From Siphonodentalium dalli (lineage: Eukaryota > Mollusca > Scaphopoda > Gadilida > Siphonodentaliidae), in assembly GCA_032622095.1 (NCBI GenBank), contig CP136066.1, forward strand, positions 230,644,961-230,708,960: a stretch of 64,000 nt of DNA, in the 5' to 3' direction. Each line of letters opens with the position of its first letter. Within the stretch, counting starts at the first letter, position 1. Position numbers and translations under genes: made by a program. Shown piece by piece: positions 32,264-43,078 of this stretch. The notes under the pieces were generated by a model. That model had not been told where the DNA came from, searched no databases, and saw nothing but the letters and a program-made list of their open reading frames with translations.

Positions 32264-32663
32264 TTAACCCTTTACCCAACAGAAGGGCCCTGTGCCAATG
32301 TATTCTCTTAAATATGCGAGTCGACCATAGGTCGCCTCGCATATATAAGAGAATGCATTGGCTTAACACATTAAAAATTACAAAATTGTTAAAGAATGTA
32401 AGAAATTTTTTTAAAAAGTGTTAAAAAAAGATTTTGTTTAGGCCAATGCATTCTCTTATATATGCGAGGCGACCTATGGTCGACTCGCATATATAAGAGA
32501 ATGCATTGGCACAGGGCATAACTGTAACTATCACAATGTGGTCAAGGAGCCGGTTCCAATGATATCCATATTTGTATGGTTCTATTGAGACAGACCGAAG
32601 ATATTTTAGGCTGTTGAAGCTTTATATGGCCGGTTTTGGCCGTTTTGTTGGGTAAAGGGTTAA
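32264..32663. mobile_element. piggyBac-like double-hairpin MITE, copy 1
   Basis: TTAA at both ends (32264-32267, 32660-32663) flanks inverted termini CCCTTTACCCAACA. Inside are two large hairpins (about 32287-32362 and 32440-32514) on CCAATGCATTCTCTTATATA with central GCGACC(T)ATGGTCGA, separated by an AT-rich spacer. A unique arm on the right contains GGCTGTTGAAGCTTTATATG. TTAA duplications with ends beginning CCC are diagnostic of piggyBac mobilisation. No transposase is encoded. Confidence 0.85.
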
Positions 32664-32691
32664 GAATGTTTTGGGTCATGTAATAAATATA

Positions 32692-32841
32692 ATCTACAAC
32701 TCTTCCCCAGTTTATAGCGGAATTTACAAAACTCGTCCAGTAAATTAGGTAAGGACCGAGCCTTTGGCGAGGTCCAGACCTAATATAATTGAATAGACTC
32801 GTTTTGTAAATTCTGCTATAAACGGGGGACTCGTTGTAGAT
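32692..32841. repeat. Foldback element, copy B
   Basis: Same family as 31771-31914, somewhat diverged; arms start ATCTACAACTC(T)TCCCCAG. It sits 28 bp from the end of the piggyBac-like MITE. Confidence 0.85.
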
Positions 32842-33409
32842 CCTCTATTTATAACATGATCCAAAACCTCGATATAACATAATTAAATCAACAAATGGGA
32901 CGTGAAACTTAAATGCGTGCGATGACGTTTCACGTAACTGTGCGTTGTTTCTCCGCGTAAAGAAATAGTCCCAGATAAATATAGACTCTGTGACGTATTT
33001 AATGGCGTATATTTAATGAAATAACTTTTCAGAAACTATTCATTCAGTAGAGTATGTTGAACAAGAAATTCAATTAATTGAGGAAAAACACCCACCGTCC
33101 TGAGTGGTATTGATAAGCTATTGGGGGGGGGGGTCTACCACTTCGCATGCAAAATAACACGAAGGACACCAACAGCTTGGATGTGAGAATAATCCACCAT
33201 ATATGGTAGATATTCAACCAGACTGTGCTTAAGTTTCTCAATTGGTGACTGATGTACATATACAGTACACACAAATAGTAATAACAATTAACGTTGTGAT
33301 TTTGAAATTAACCATGCTAGAATATTGACGGTAAGGTGGTATTAACTACTACGAGCATAATAATAGTACTATTCTTTTATAATATATGTGGGCATGATGT
33401 ATGGAAATA

Positions 33410-33887
33410 TTAAAGGTACTCAATCCGATAAAACTCATCTCAATTACTATTTCAATGGCTTCGGGGGTCAAAAATATTTGATTCGAGTCGAGGAAGTCAC
33501 CCATCAAAGCTCAGATTTGTTAGATATCGATTTTAGAAATCTATTATTTTTCATTATCGGGAATTCTTTCTGGCCCAGAAGACATTCAAAATTGCGTACC
33601 CTGATTATAGAGTTATCCATCCTTGTCTGTTTGAATAGAGTTTTGGCGTAAAATCTCGAGCAGGTTACCAAATTGACGGCAGTTATTAGTACTCATCTCG
33701 AGCAATTAACAAATTTCAAAAATCAATATCTAATAACTCTGAGCTTTGTTTGATGGTTTCCTCGACTCGAATCAAATATTTTTTACCCCCAAAGCCAAAG
33801 AAATAGTAATATAGGACCCTCTGATCGGATTGTTGTTGTTGGAATCTGTTGAGATGGGGACCCTCTTTTCGGATTGAGTACCTTTAA
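33410..33887. mobile_element. TTAA-type MITE (AGGTACTCAATCCGA), fullest copy
   Basis: TTAA at 33410-33413 and 33884-33887 bounds AGGTACTCAATCCGA and its complement. Long subterminal inverted repeats (GCTTCGGGGGTCAAAAATAT near 33460, complement near 33775) extend the symmetry. Diverged relatives are at 29324-29755 and 39423-39750. Confidence 0.8.
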
Positions 33888-33929
33888 AGGACAAACCAAT
33901 AGTTACAATACAATTATAACTGGTTTTTT

Positions 33930-34390
33930 TTAATTAAGAGCAAGAAGAGCTAATTGTGCTTAAGCACAATAAGGGATATTCCTTATTGCGCTTATAAGCT
34001 CAATAAGGGAATCTCTATTGTGCTTAAGCGCAATAAGGGAATATTTAATTGCGCTTAAGCGCAATGAAGAATATTCAAATTTCGCTGATAAAGCCTAATA
34101 ATGAATATCTTATTAAAGAATAATATATTATATATAGTACATAAACTCCTTATAATACAGATGGTGTAGTCCATCTCCATTCTCCATGGCACAATGGGTG
34201 GAACAAATATAGGATTATTCTACTATTTGCAGAAGGGTGATCTAATGAGAGATATATTAATTGTGTTTAAGTGGAATGGGAAGTAATTGCGGTTAAGCAT
34301 AATAAGGAATGTCTTATTGCATTCTCATTGGGCTTAAGCGCAATTAGAGATTCCTTAAGTTATTGCGATTAATCAAAATTGTCTATTAAA
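33930..34390. repeat. GCTTAAGCGCAATAAGG degenerate repeat
   Basis: The motif TTGCGCTTAAGCGCAAT and variants recur about ten times. The core AAGCGC/GCGCTT makes each unit a short palindrome. No gene is seen here or up to 34740. Confidence 0.7.
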
Positions 34391-34750
34391 TGTCAATTTT
34401 GATTCCCATAGAGATCATCAATGATATCTATGCGCAAGGGCGACGTGCCAATCTTCTCTATTGGGATTCCAATTGTTGGCTCATTAAATATGCACATATG
34501 CTTAAGATACAGTCGCGCATGAAGCGCGCTCCCGTAAGTCGGGTTTTGGATCCCAGTTAATGAAAATATTATTGAAATAATCGGTTTTCCCCAATAAACA
34601 ACCATATATTCAATATACATGTTTTGGAGCAGAATTAGGCAGTCCATATTGGACGCCATCATGGAATTTATTTTTTTTGGTTTAATTTTCACACATATTT
34701 ATTAGTTATGTGGATGAAGTTCTAATTAAACCTCACATCCTTATATTGGT

Positions 34751-35233
34751 TACAGTAATGCCCAAAGTAATTGACCACTTAACCACATCAGAATTATTGG
34801 TAATTTTTCAGGATTTAAAATCCTGAAAAATTACCAATAATTATGCTGTGGTTAAGTGGTCAATTACTTTGGACATTACTGTACGAGGATTGAGTTATCA
34901 TTACACCTCAAATCCTTATATTGGTTACAGTAATGCCCAAAGTAATTGACCACTTAACCACAGCAGAATTATGGGTATTTTTTCAGCATTTAAAATCCTG
35001 ACAAATTACCCATTATTATGCTGTGGTTAAGTGGTCAATTACTTTGTACATTACTGTATGAGGATTGAGTTATCATTACACCTCAAATCCTTATATTGGT
35101 TACAGTAATGCCCAAAGTAATTGACCACTTAACCACAGCAGAATTATGGGTATTTTTTCAGCATTTAAAATCCTGACAAATTACCAATAATTATGCTGTG
35201 GTTAAGTGGTCAATTAGTTTGGACATTACTGTA
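34751..35233. repeat. Three tandem 133-bp palindromic MITEs on a 175-bp period
   Basis: Copies at 34751-34883, 34926-35058 and 35101-35233 are each 133 bp, start TACAGTAATGCCCAAAGTAA and end with the complement, with TA at both ends as in Tc1/mariner insertions. Each folds end to end (centre TTTAAAATCC). The 42-bp spacer (GAGGATTGAGTTATCATTAC, then CTCAAATCCTTATATTGG) is duplicated too, so the array arose by tandem duplication of a 175-bp unit, not by three insertions. Confidence 0.93.
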
Positions 35234-35484
35234 TGAGGATGGAGTTAAACCTCACATGAGTGTGTTGGGGATTTGGACCTTGACTTGGGACCTTTTGTTT
35301 TTAACGCGACAAATGCGCATACACCTTATACACAAATTTCTTATGTAACCAGAGTTTTTCTTGGATAAGATGAGTTTGAAGCCTGCTTACATTTCAAAAT
35401 GTCGTCAGTTTTATATTGTCTGCAGCGGAAATTATCTATCTCTATAGATAGCACCAGGATTATATAGAAAGGAATTGTATAATT

Positions 35485-35575
35485 CACACAGGGAGCCTCA
35501 CACAGATAGAAGCATTCACCACATAATGTCGTCTTCTCCAGTCTATGTGGGGCTCTCTATGGGTGGAGAATAAAT
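35485..35575. repeat. Small foldback MITE fragment
   Basis: GGGAGCCTCACACAGATAGA and GTCTATGTGGGGCTCTCTAT are inverted around ATAATGTCGTCTTCTCC. It ends about 35 bp before the next exon; family members are at 7030 and 30040. Confidence 0.65.
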
Positions 35576-35607
35576 ATATAATCTACTCCATTTTTAATTC
35601 CCAACAG

Positions 35608-36014
35608 TTCAACAACGATACAGTGAAATTCAACAACTACCTGGCTTATCAGAACCGTGATCCATCCGGCGTTATTGTAACAGGAGATGAATGGAAAATT
35701 GGGCTGGAGTGTACATTTCAACGAGAAACGCACCCACATTTCGACTTCATATCGCAAACTGTCGCGGACCAACCTCATATTGTGAGCGGAGCTGGGGACT
35801 TCGCTGCTACCGTCCGTATATACAACGACTCGACTCTCAGTTGGCCACTGGGTGGAAACTCCATGAATATGTCCATGGTGTCTGTCGGACAAAAGTACTA
35901 CGTGCAGGTTACATACCCGATATCCGACGGGCTTAAAATCGTTCTCGGGAATTGTCTCGCTGTACCAGACGCATCTGCACATTTAAACCAGACGTACACA
36001 CTGATCAATGACGG
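35608..36014 (+). CDS. CUB-ZP gene copy 1, ZP-C exon part 1
   Basis: This 407-bp exon continues the ZP module. It follows acceptor TTCCCAACAG in phase 0 and ends GACGG|GTTAGT in phase 2. It opens with FNNDTVKFNNYLAYQ, the ZP strand that follows the third Cys, and contains Cys in IGLECTFQRE and LGNCLAVPD. Other ZP-C markers are the central VRIYNDSTLSWPL, the strand VGQKYYVQVTYP and the tail YTLINDG. Sequons NDS, NMS and NQT are visible. The equivalent exon of copy 2 (53817-54232) is 9 bp longer but ends in the same phase. If the donor is not used, the frame reads on 22 bp to a stop at about 36034. Confidence 0.92.
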
Positions 36015-37239
36015 GTTAGTTAAAGTTAAACAATAAATTAATTACACACAATGTGCCTTCTGGTTCGAGTAATAACAGAAGACGACAAACATACAAAAAT
36101 ATAATGCAAGTGCAGACGAATTCATATTCATAATTCAGTATTCATATATTTGTACAAGCTCTGTTTGGACGTTTAAAATATTCCACATTTAGTAATTCAG
36201 TATTCATATATTTTATAGGCTCTGTGTGGACGTTTAAAATAATATTTCGTTCGTGTTCTTTGTTCTTATGTTTTTGGGATTAAAATTGTCTATATCTGAC
36301 TCAGTTCATATTGTTCTTATCAATACCGAAAGAATTACCATTACTGCAAACTTTTGGTGGTCAAAATAAGATAATATGTGACTAAATATAGTTCCGACGA
36401 TATGTAAAAATAAATGTATCGGTCCGCAACGCACCATCCTTGTGGCAGTGCTATATCGCAGTGATAACGTTGGGGGCGCTGCATGGAGTTTGACATGCAT
36501 CATACTCCCCAACCATAAACTTAGTATAGAGGTGGTTAAAGGCGTAATCCGGTTAACTTCAATTGGCATGAAAGTTGCCAAATTGGATTGTCAAGTGACA
36601 ACTCACTACAGTGAACCATCATCAATTCAATTGGAAGACATTTTTATTTATTAAGTCAGACAGCTTTCGCTATATTTAGACCATGCTCGGTTACTGATAT
36701 CCTAATTCAGCAAGATTATATGTGAACATTAGTGTCTGAGTGAACGTGACTCTACATAAAAGATGTTTATAGCAGTTTTAACTGGTGTGACTATTTTAAC
36801 AGCATACCCACCGCGAAGGCCATTCGTTCCATTTCAGTGAATGTGACTTTATAAAATTTGGCAAACTCAGATAGATAGATAATGATTTATTGGCAAAAAA
36901 CATCCACACGAGGACAGTTTGCTAATACAATGGATAATAGTATAATACAAAACGTGTGATAATAATATATACAAGAACAATATTATATAATATTCTAAGA
37001 TGCACAAGGAGTCTCGGTGTCATGTATCATATTTATGGTTACCTAACTGTTATTTGCTCAGCACGAGCATCGAAGAAACGACGGATCAGATTACATATTA
37101 TCCAGGTAACTTATGCTACTTTAAAATAACCGGACTATGCCTTTGATATTTTCTATTATTCAAGGAACTTTCTTTTCTGAAACTTCCATTAACGATGCTG
37201 CTATTAGTAAATTCGGTTCAACTGCATGTGTCGGTATGT

Positions 37240-37760
37240 ACTTGTAGCCAATACTGTTAAACCTCTATACGTGTAGCCAGTACTGTAAAACCTCTATACG
37301 TGTAGTCATTACTATGAAACCTCTATACGTGTAGACATAACTGTAAAACCTGTATACTGTAACACATATATAAGTGTAATCAGTACTGTAAAACTTCAAT
37401 ACATGTAGTCAGTACAGTAAAACCTCTATACATGTAGTAAGTACTGTAAGACAGCTGTACGTTTATAGTCAGTAATGTGACACCTCTATACGTGTAGTCA
37501 CTGTCGTAAAACGCATATACGTGTAGTCAGTACTGTAAAGCATAAAACTGTATATATGTAAGTACCGTAAAACGTATTATATTGTCAGTACTTTAAAACG
37601 TATATACTTTTAGTCGTTATGGCTTTATACGCGTAGTCAGTACTGTAACGTTATATACGTGTAGTCGGTGCTGTAAAACGTATATGCGTGAAAATTATAT
37701 ACGTGTAGTCAGGACTGTAAAAGCTGTGTACGTGTAGTCAGTACTGTACACGTGTATACG
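37240..37760. repeat. About 30-bp minisatellite in last intron
   Basis: Degenerate units of CCTCTATACGTGTAGTCAGT ACTGTAAAA fill most of the last intron of copy 1, up to 40 bp from the terminal exon. A shorter stretch of the same repeat lies at the matching place in copy 2 (55666-55815), so it predates the gene duplication. Confidence 0.9.
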
Positions 37761-37798
37761 AGGACATTTCGCTGAAGTATACTATTGTTTTCTTTCAG

Positions 37799-37979
37799 GT
37801 GTGGCGTTGATCACAGTACTGCTATATATGCATATTCCAACACTGACGTCATATTCTACTTCACCGCATTCGAGTTTTTTAACTACTTTGACGTCATACA
37901 CGTGACTTGTGACGTATCAGTATGCCAATTGTCAGATGATTCCGGAAAATGTCATCGTGGATGTGTCCCCACATATTAA
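37799..37979 (+). CDS. CUB-ZP gene copy 1, terminal ZP exon
   Basis: The exon follows a good acceptor (GTTTTCTTTCAG|GTGTGG) and is entered in phase 2, giving INDGCGVDHST across the junction. It supplies the last ZP cysteines: DGCGVD, VTCDVSVCQL, GKCHRGC. Together with the earlier exons this makes ten. It ends VPTY-TAA at 37977-37979. There is no hydrophobic tail for membrane or GPI anchoring and no obvious dibasic/furin site, so the product should be secreted if a signal peptide exists upstream. Copy 2 has no detectable equivalent. Confidence 0.9.
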
Positions 37980-38134
37980 CGTTGCATAATGGTGTGGAAT
38001 GGATGATTGATTGACACCAGAAGTACAACAGTTGCGGTATCGCAATAGGTGTGCTACCTTACTTTGGTGCAGTTTAGTGACGTCATAATTACTATGGTGT
38101 AGATATGTGTGTCTCTCACCGCTGTAATCTGCCC

Positions 38135-38140
38135 AATAAA
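38135..38140 (+). terminator. Polyadenylation signal of CUB-ZP copy 1
   Basis: AATAAA lies 156 bp after the stop codon of the terminal ZP exon, followed within 20-30 bp by GTACTGTTCTCAGTCTTT, a GT/T-rich stretch as expected downstream of a cleavage site. Confidence 0.6.
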
Positions 38141-38159
38141 GGATCATACCGGTGTACTG

Positions 38160-39420
38160 TTCTCAGTCTTTATCGATGCCCGGTAATCCACTGGTCACGT
38201 GACCGAAAAGATTTTGTGAAGTTATGCCGATTCATGCGATTGAATATTCCATTATGGATTGTTAATCTTACGTAACATGAGGGACTACTAGCGACACACA
38301 GTGTCAAACTTGGAAGGCTGTCGCAATTGGCCTTTATCTACCGACTGTTCATACAGAAACGACTTGAACCTACGGCTGACAATATGTATAAGTCGGTAAT
38401 TTGATGCGGTGATCTTATTAGATAGGATCAGTTGACATAAGATGTCTTAAAGGGCAATAATAATTAATTCAATTAAATAATTACGTACATACTCAAAATG
38501 GTTGCAATCTGGTAGGTGAAAATTGAAACACGTGGATATGTGGAGTATGATGCCGTTGATCTCAGATGACTTAAATGGGCAAATATGAGCAATAAATGAC
38601 ATTCATTATGTAGATAAAATGGTACATATGGATCACCTGACCGGTGGGATGTCATGGGATAAGTACCAGGGTTTGCGCTGTCGGTAGCCAAATTAGCCAA
38701 TGGCTAATCTTTTTCGAATTTGGCTAATAAAAACTTCATTTGGCTAAACTTTTAGCTAAATTTTGTTTTACCCCAAAAGCCAAAGAAAAATCTGTTCGGT
38801 ATTTCTGTGTGCTAACTGCCGACTCACCGTTAGGCGTTCTTCGTGTCGTATAAGTGTGCATGCATGCTTGGGAAATCCTAAGCCTTCGACAGCTGTATAC
38901 TGTGTATTATTGCGCTGCGTAGAACGCAAGAAAAGTTTATATCATTTATCATGCGGCCATACTCACAGACAAACAGTGCGAGGTGTCTTATCTCAGTATA
39001 GTCGACCTTCCAGACACGCCTGTGCACAGACCTACATTGATCTGTCGTTGGATTTAGAGAAAATGTGTGGAAAAAGAATACATTGGTTTATAATAATGAT
39101 TCTTTCCTTAAAATTGATAGTTTGAAATTGAGTTTTTTGGAAAATTATCGCATGTGGCGTTTCTTAACTCAACTTTGTTCGTGCTCTTATATAGCTACGT
39201 ACTTTTTCGCTGCTTTTGTTCTAAACTGCGGATGTTGGTAAGTCATTAGCGAAACAAGGCTTCCATCGCACGAATGATTTATCAATTTGCCAGTTTCCCA
39301 TCCTTCTGGAATCTCATTTTTTTAAAGAAATTTTAAAACAAAACACTCGTTCGTTTATATCTATGTTTTTGGTCAAACTGAGTGTTTACGAAGGTATATG
39401 AGAGAATGTAAAAAATATCA
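38160..39420. other. Between the two CUB-ZP copies, no recognisable exon
   Basis: I searched here for a leader or first CUB exon of copy 2 and saw none. A CATTTGGCTAA-type repeat fragment lies at 38675-38765. A 120-codon open frame at 38763-39125 has several Cys and Arg but matches no family I know and follows repeat sequence, so I do not call it. Confidence 0.4.
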
Positions 39421-39422
39421 TT

Positions 39423-39750
39423 GTTACTCAATCCGATTCGACGGTCCCCATATCATCATAACAGCAAAAAAAAAATTTAAATGCCGCTTCAGTTATCAGA
39501 ATCGATTAATTGCCCAAAAATAATGCTAACCACAGTCAACTATAGTATAAAATTGCCAAAAAACCTGCTATTTATCAACGTTTTGTTCAACTAAATTTTG
39601 CAGATTGTCAAATATCTGACACAAAAATGCCACTGGATTTTAGAGTTATCGATCGTCATCCGCTATCTGGTCAGATAAGTTCTTCTCTTCTTGGGTTTTT
39701 ACCACCCGAATAGTAATTTTCGATTGTTAATTCGGATTGAGTACCTTTAA
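39423..39750. mobile_element. TTAA-type MITE, third copy, cut by duplication
   Basis: TACTCAATCCGA at the left and TCGGATTGAGTACCTTTAA at the right mark a diverged member of the 33410 family. The 3128-bp tandem duplication starts inside it at 39574, so only its right half is repeated at 42702. Confidence 0.65.
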
Positions 39751-39799
39751 CCAAACGACCCCGAGAATAAGGATATCTGAGACATGTATGTGTTTTTAG

Positions 39800-39950
39800 G
39801 TACGACACCCCTCGGGCGGACAGCTTCTACAGACGTTCAGTGGTCGTCGTCATCATAGTATTGGCCAGACATTATACGGGAAAACATTCAAAATCATTTT
39901 CCATTCTGATCACAGCGTTCAGTATTCTGGATTCCGTATGTCATACCGAC
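39800..39950 (+). pseudogene. CUB-ZP copy 2, CUB part 2 exon (first of two)
   Basis: A 151-bp open exon, acceptor TGTTTTTAG|GTACGA and donor CGAC|GTGAGT, with the same phases as 24832-24982. The peptide contains GQLLQTFSG, IGQTLYGKTFKIIF and YSGFRMSYR, clearly CUB. The exon itself is undamaged; I classify it with the pseudogene because the gene lacks other exons and has a stop codon downstream. Splicing both duplicated exons together would shift frame, since 151 is not a multiple of three. Confidence 0.8.
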
Positions 39951-39992
39951 GTGAGTACTGCCACATATATATACATACGTGAGTACTATATG

Positions 39993-40129
39993 TTATTAAT
40001 TGGTTGTTTCCATATTGGCCTAGTTATGAGGCCGAGGTCACCGCATTTGCATGAGGCCACAGGCCGAAGGCTAATGCGACAGACCGAGGCCTCATAACTC
40101 GGTCAATGTGGAAACAACCAATTAATAAG
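39993..40129. repeat. Large palindrome (copy 1)
   Basis: Arms TTATTAATTGGTTGTTTCCA and its complement, then GAGGCCGAGG(T)C, surround a GGCCACAGGCCGAAGGC loop. Repeated at 43121-43257 through the 3128-bp duplication. Confidence 0.9.
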
Positions 40130-41382
40130 TATTTTATTAATTAGCAACAATGTAATAATTGTTTCACAGGATGAATATATTAACATAGATATACCATTGT
40201 CAGTATGTGCTTTATTACATTAAAAATTATTCCAGCAATTTTTATTCTTGTTAACTTTGTGAAGAACTTGCAGCGATTTCACTGTGCTATCAGTTTCAAC
40301 TGGGAATGATATTGATAAGGATACATGTAGTTCATACACGTGCATGTATATTTACTCCCAATAAACAGTGACCATAATTCATCCGAAACCAACTGCAATC
40401 TATCTTCCGTCGACCCAATATTCTTTGCCGATCGAGCTAATTACGTATGACGTCATTTACGTTTCCTTGACTTATTGGCCGCGTTTTCTACCTATGGCCG
40501 ACTTTTTGTTACTTATTGGCCGCGTTTTCTACTTATTTGCCGACTTTTTGTTACGTATGACGCGGGCAGCGTTCTACTTATTGCGGCCGATAACCTATAG
40601 CTGATTAATAATGTCATATATAAACGTACGTAGGCCATATTGTTTTTCATATACAGCGACATCTCCATCCCTATTTCAAGCTGAGATCCGAGAAAAACTA
40701 TTATGCTCTCATGTCATCTGTGAGTCAAAGTTGAAAACAATAGTACTTACCTTATGCGGCCCGCTGTATTCTATCGACAACGAAATAGATAATTAAGATA
40801 ACAAGTATATATTGATTAGAAATTCATAAGCGAGAATCGCTCACACATGTGAAGCCCATGGGGTGAATTTCCGAATATGCCAATACTGTCATCGCTCTGC
40901 AACTTTTGAGGTACTACATAATATTGTAAATGTTGGAAGTTTATGTCTCCATAAACATATTTCGCAAATGTGGGCTGGTCATATCCTGGATGGCTTCGGT
41001 TTTGTTATTTTCTACACCAATAATGCACATTATAGTGCAGATTTTTCGAAGCACCGATTTCTCGCAAATTATGCAATATCACTTCCAAATATTTATAGAA
41101 ATATGAAGAATAACAATCACTGTACCCATGTCTTGCATAAAATTACGATTATTGTTATTTATACAATCGAAAGGCTCCCGTGCTGAACAAGATACAGATA
41201 CCAATGAATGCCGCTTTATAAAAAGCATACATGCTTCCGTGAAGTTCCGGATATTATCCGACCATACAGTAAGGTTGAATACAAATCAATTACATATTTG
41301 CAGTGGTTATTCATGTTTCATCGATTGCTTTATAAATGTATGTCAAGGCCTAAATTTTACGAATGTTTACGAATTGTTTATA

Positions 41383-41606
41383 TGTAATGGCCCTTTAAAG
41401 TTTAATTTACTCTTTAACTCACCTAGTTCCCTTCTGTCTTTGGCACACTATCTTATTTCTTCTCCTCGTTCTTTGTTTCCTCTCCCTCGTTCCCGCAAAT
41501 CTATGTCCGTCCAACTCGCTCCTAGTCCGTCTCGCCCCCACTCCCTGTCGACCCCAAGAGGCCAACTATAATTCGCAGATGTGCAAACCATTCATCGCTC
41601 ATTACA
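41383..41606 (-). mobile_element. Gypsy LTR, copy carried by the duplication
   Basis: It is nearly identical to the LTR at 44511-44734, starting TGTAATGGCCCTTTAAAGTT and ending CGCTCATTACA on the plus strand. Its presence makes three LTRs for one element and results from the tandem duplication, not a separate insertion. Minus-strand integrase C-terminal sequence follows to 42553. Confidence 0.9.
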
Positions 41607-42927
41607 TTCCTCCATGCCTCAACAAGAACATGTCCAAATGTTCTGACATCAAAATCATACTATAACCTGGAAATCTTGACAACTGCTCTGTTAGTTAACT
41701 TATATACAATGTCATCGAGTTATATGCTCGTACTACGACACAGAACAACTTAACAATTTAGAAGTCTCCAAATGTACATATTGTCATAATAATAATAATT
41801 ATTATTTTGTTCTTCTTTGACACCAATCTGTACAAAGTAAAATTATGTTATGATACTGCTACCCACAATAACAGTATGACAGATTTTCTCAATATTTGTA
41901 AAATCAGTATATCAAGAGTTATTACAAGAACTTCCTAATCGAAAACCTGATAGGATTCCAAATGAGCCAGCTTCCTAGTCAGTCTGCCAGCACGTGTTCT
42001 CTGTGATCTCCAACTGTCCATTCGCTCAACTACCTCGTCCAACCGAGGGCTGATATTGGGCAACGTGTCAGAATGGGGGATAAGTCCCATGGTGTGATAC
42101 ATATGAGTTCTGACGATGGTCATGTATGATCCCACTATCTTGTCCCATACTACTTGTCCTTTTGGCTGCTAAATGATTGTTTCTATTTCTAACTGAATTA
42201 TAAACCCCCCTAAATAGTGTTATTCTCTCATAATGCGCAAACTTCTGTGTCCGGCCTTCGACCATTCGAACCTTATAAACTACATCAGATATTATCTTTA
42301 TAATTTGGAAAGGACCGACCCATTACTTACACAGCTTTGGACATTGACCTTTCTTTGCAGATGGTTTGTATACCATAACAAGATCGCCAATGTCATAATT
42401 TGGACCTTGTTTCCTCTTGTCAAAGAAATGTTTCTGTCTCTCTTGAGCAGACCTAGCATTATCCCGAACCTTATCAAAACTAAAGTCTAACCACTTTCTG
42501 AGCTTTCGAGCAAATTCAGATAGATTCTCAATTCCTCTCGTGACTTCCTCCATACATCAAATATATAGGAAGCGTGACCTCTCTGCCAAACATGAGAAAA
42601 TGAGGGGTAAATTTAGTAGAGGAGTGAACACTAGATCGATATGCCAATAAAACTGTTGGTAAATGCTGATCCCATTATCTCTGGTTATCCTTCTATGAAT
42701 AATCAACGTTTTGTTCAACTAAATTTTGCAGATTGTCAAATATCTGACACAAAAATGCCACTGAATTTTAGAGTTATCGATCGTCATCCGCTATCTGGTC
42801 AGATAAGTTCTTCTCTTCTTGGGTTTTTACCACCCGATTAGTAATTTTCGATTGTTAATTCGGATTGAGTACCTTTAACCAAACGACCCCGAGAATAAGG
42901 ATATCTGAGACATGTATGTGTTTTTAG

Positions 42928-43078
42928 GTACGACACCCCTCGGGCGGACAGCTTCTACAGACGTTCAGTGGTCGTCGTCATCATAGTATTGGCCAGACAT
43001 TATACGGGAAAACATTCAAAATCATTTTCCATTCTGATCACAGCGTTCAGTATTCTGGATTCCGTATGTCATACCGAC
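42928..43078 (+). pseudogene. CUB-ZP copy 2, CUB part 2 exon (second of two)
   Basis: Identical by eye to 39800-39950, including acceptor and donor. It is the exon nearest the ZP-N exon of copy 2, separated from it by the Gypsy element. Confidence 0.8.

Larger units (their letters stand above)
39574..42701 (+). repeat. 3128-bp tandem duplication, first copy
   Basis: This unit is repeated head to tail at 42702-45829 with only about ten substitutions noticed by eye and no length change. It contains the right half of a TTAA MITE, CUB exon 2 of copy 2, a large palindrome (39993-40129), intron sequence, a Gypsy LTR (41383-41606) and the C-terminal integrase region. At the junction a single A is shared, so there is essentially no microhomology. 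Confidence 0.97.

Noticed and set aside
38763-39125. 120-codon Cys-containing frame as a possible signal or leader exon of CUB-ZP copy 2
   Set aside because: It begins in a CATTTGGCTAA repeat, has no hydrophobic leader at its start and no matching splice phase to the CUB exon.
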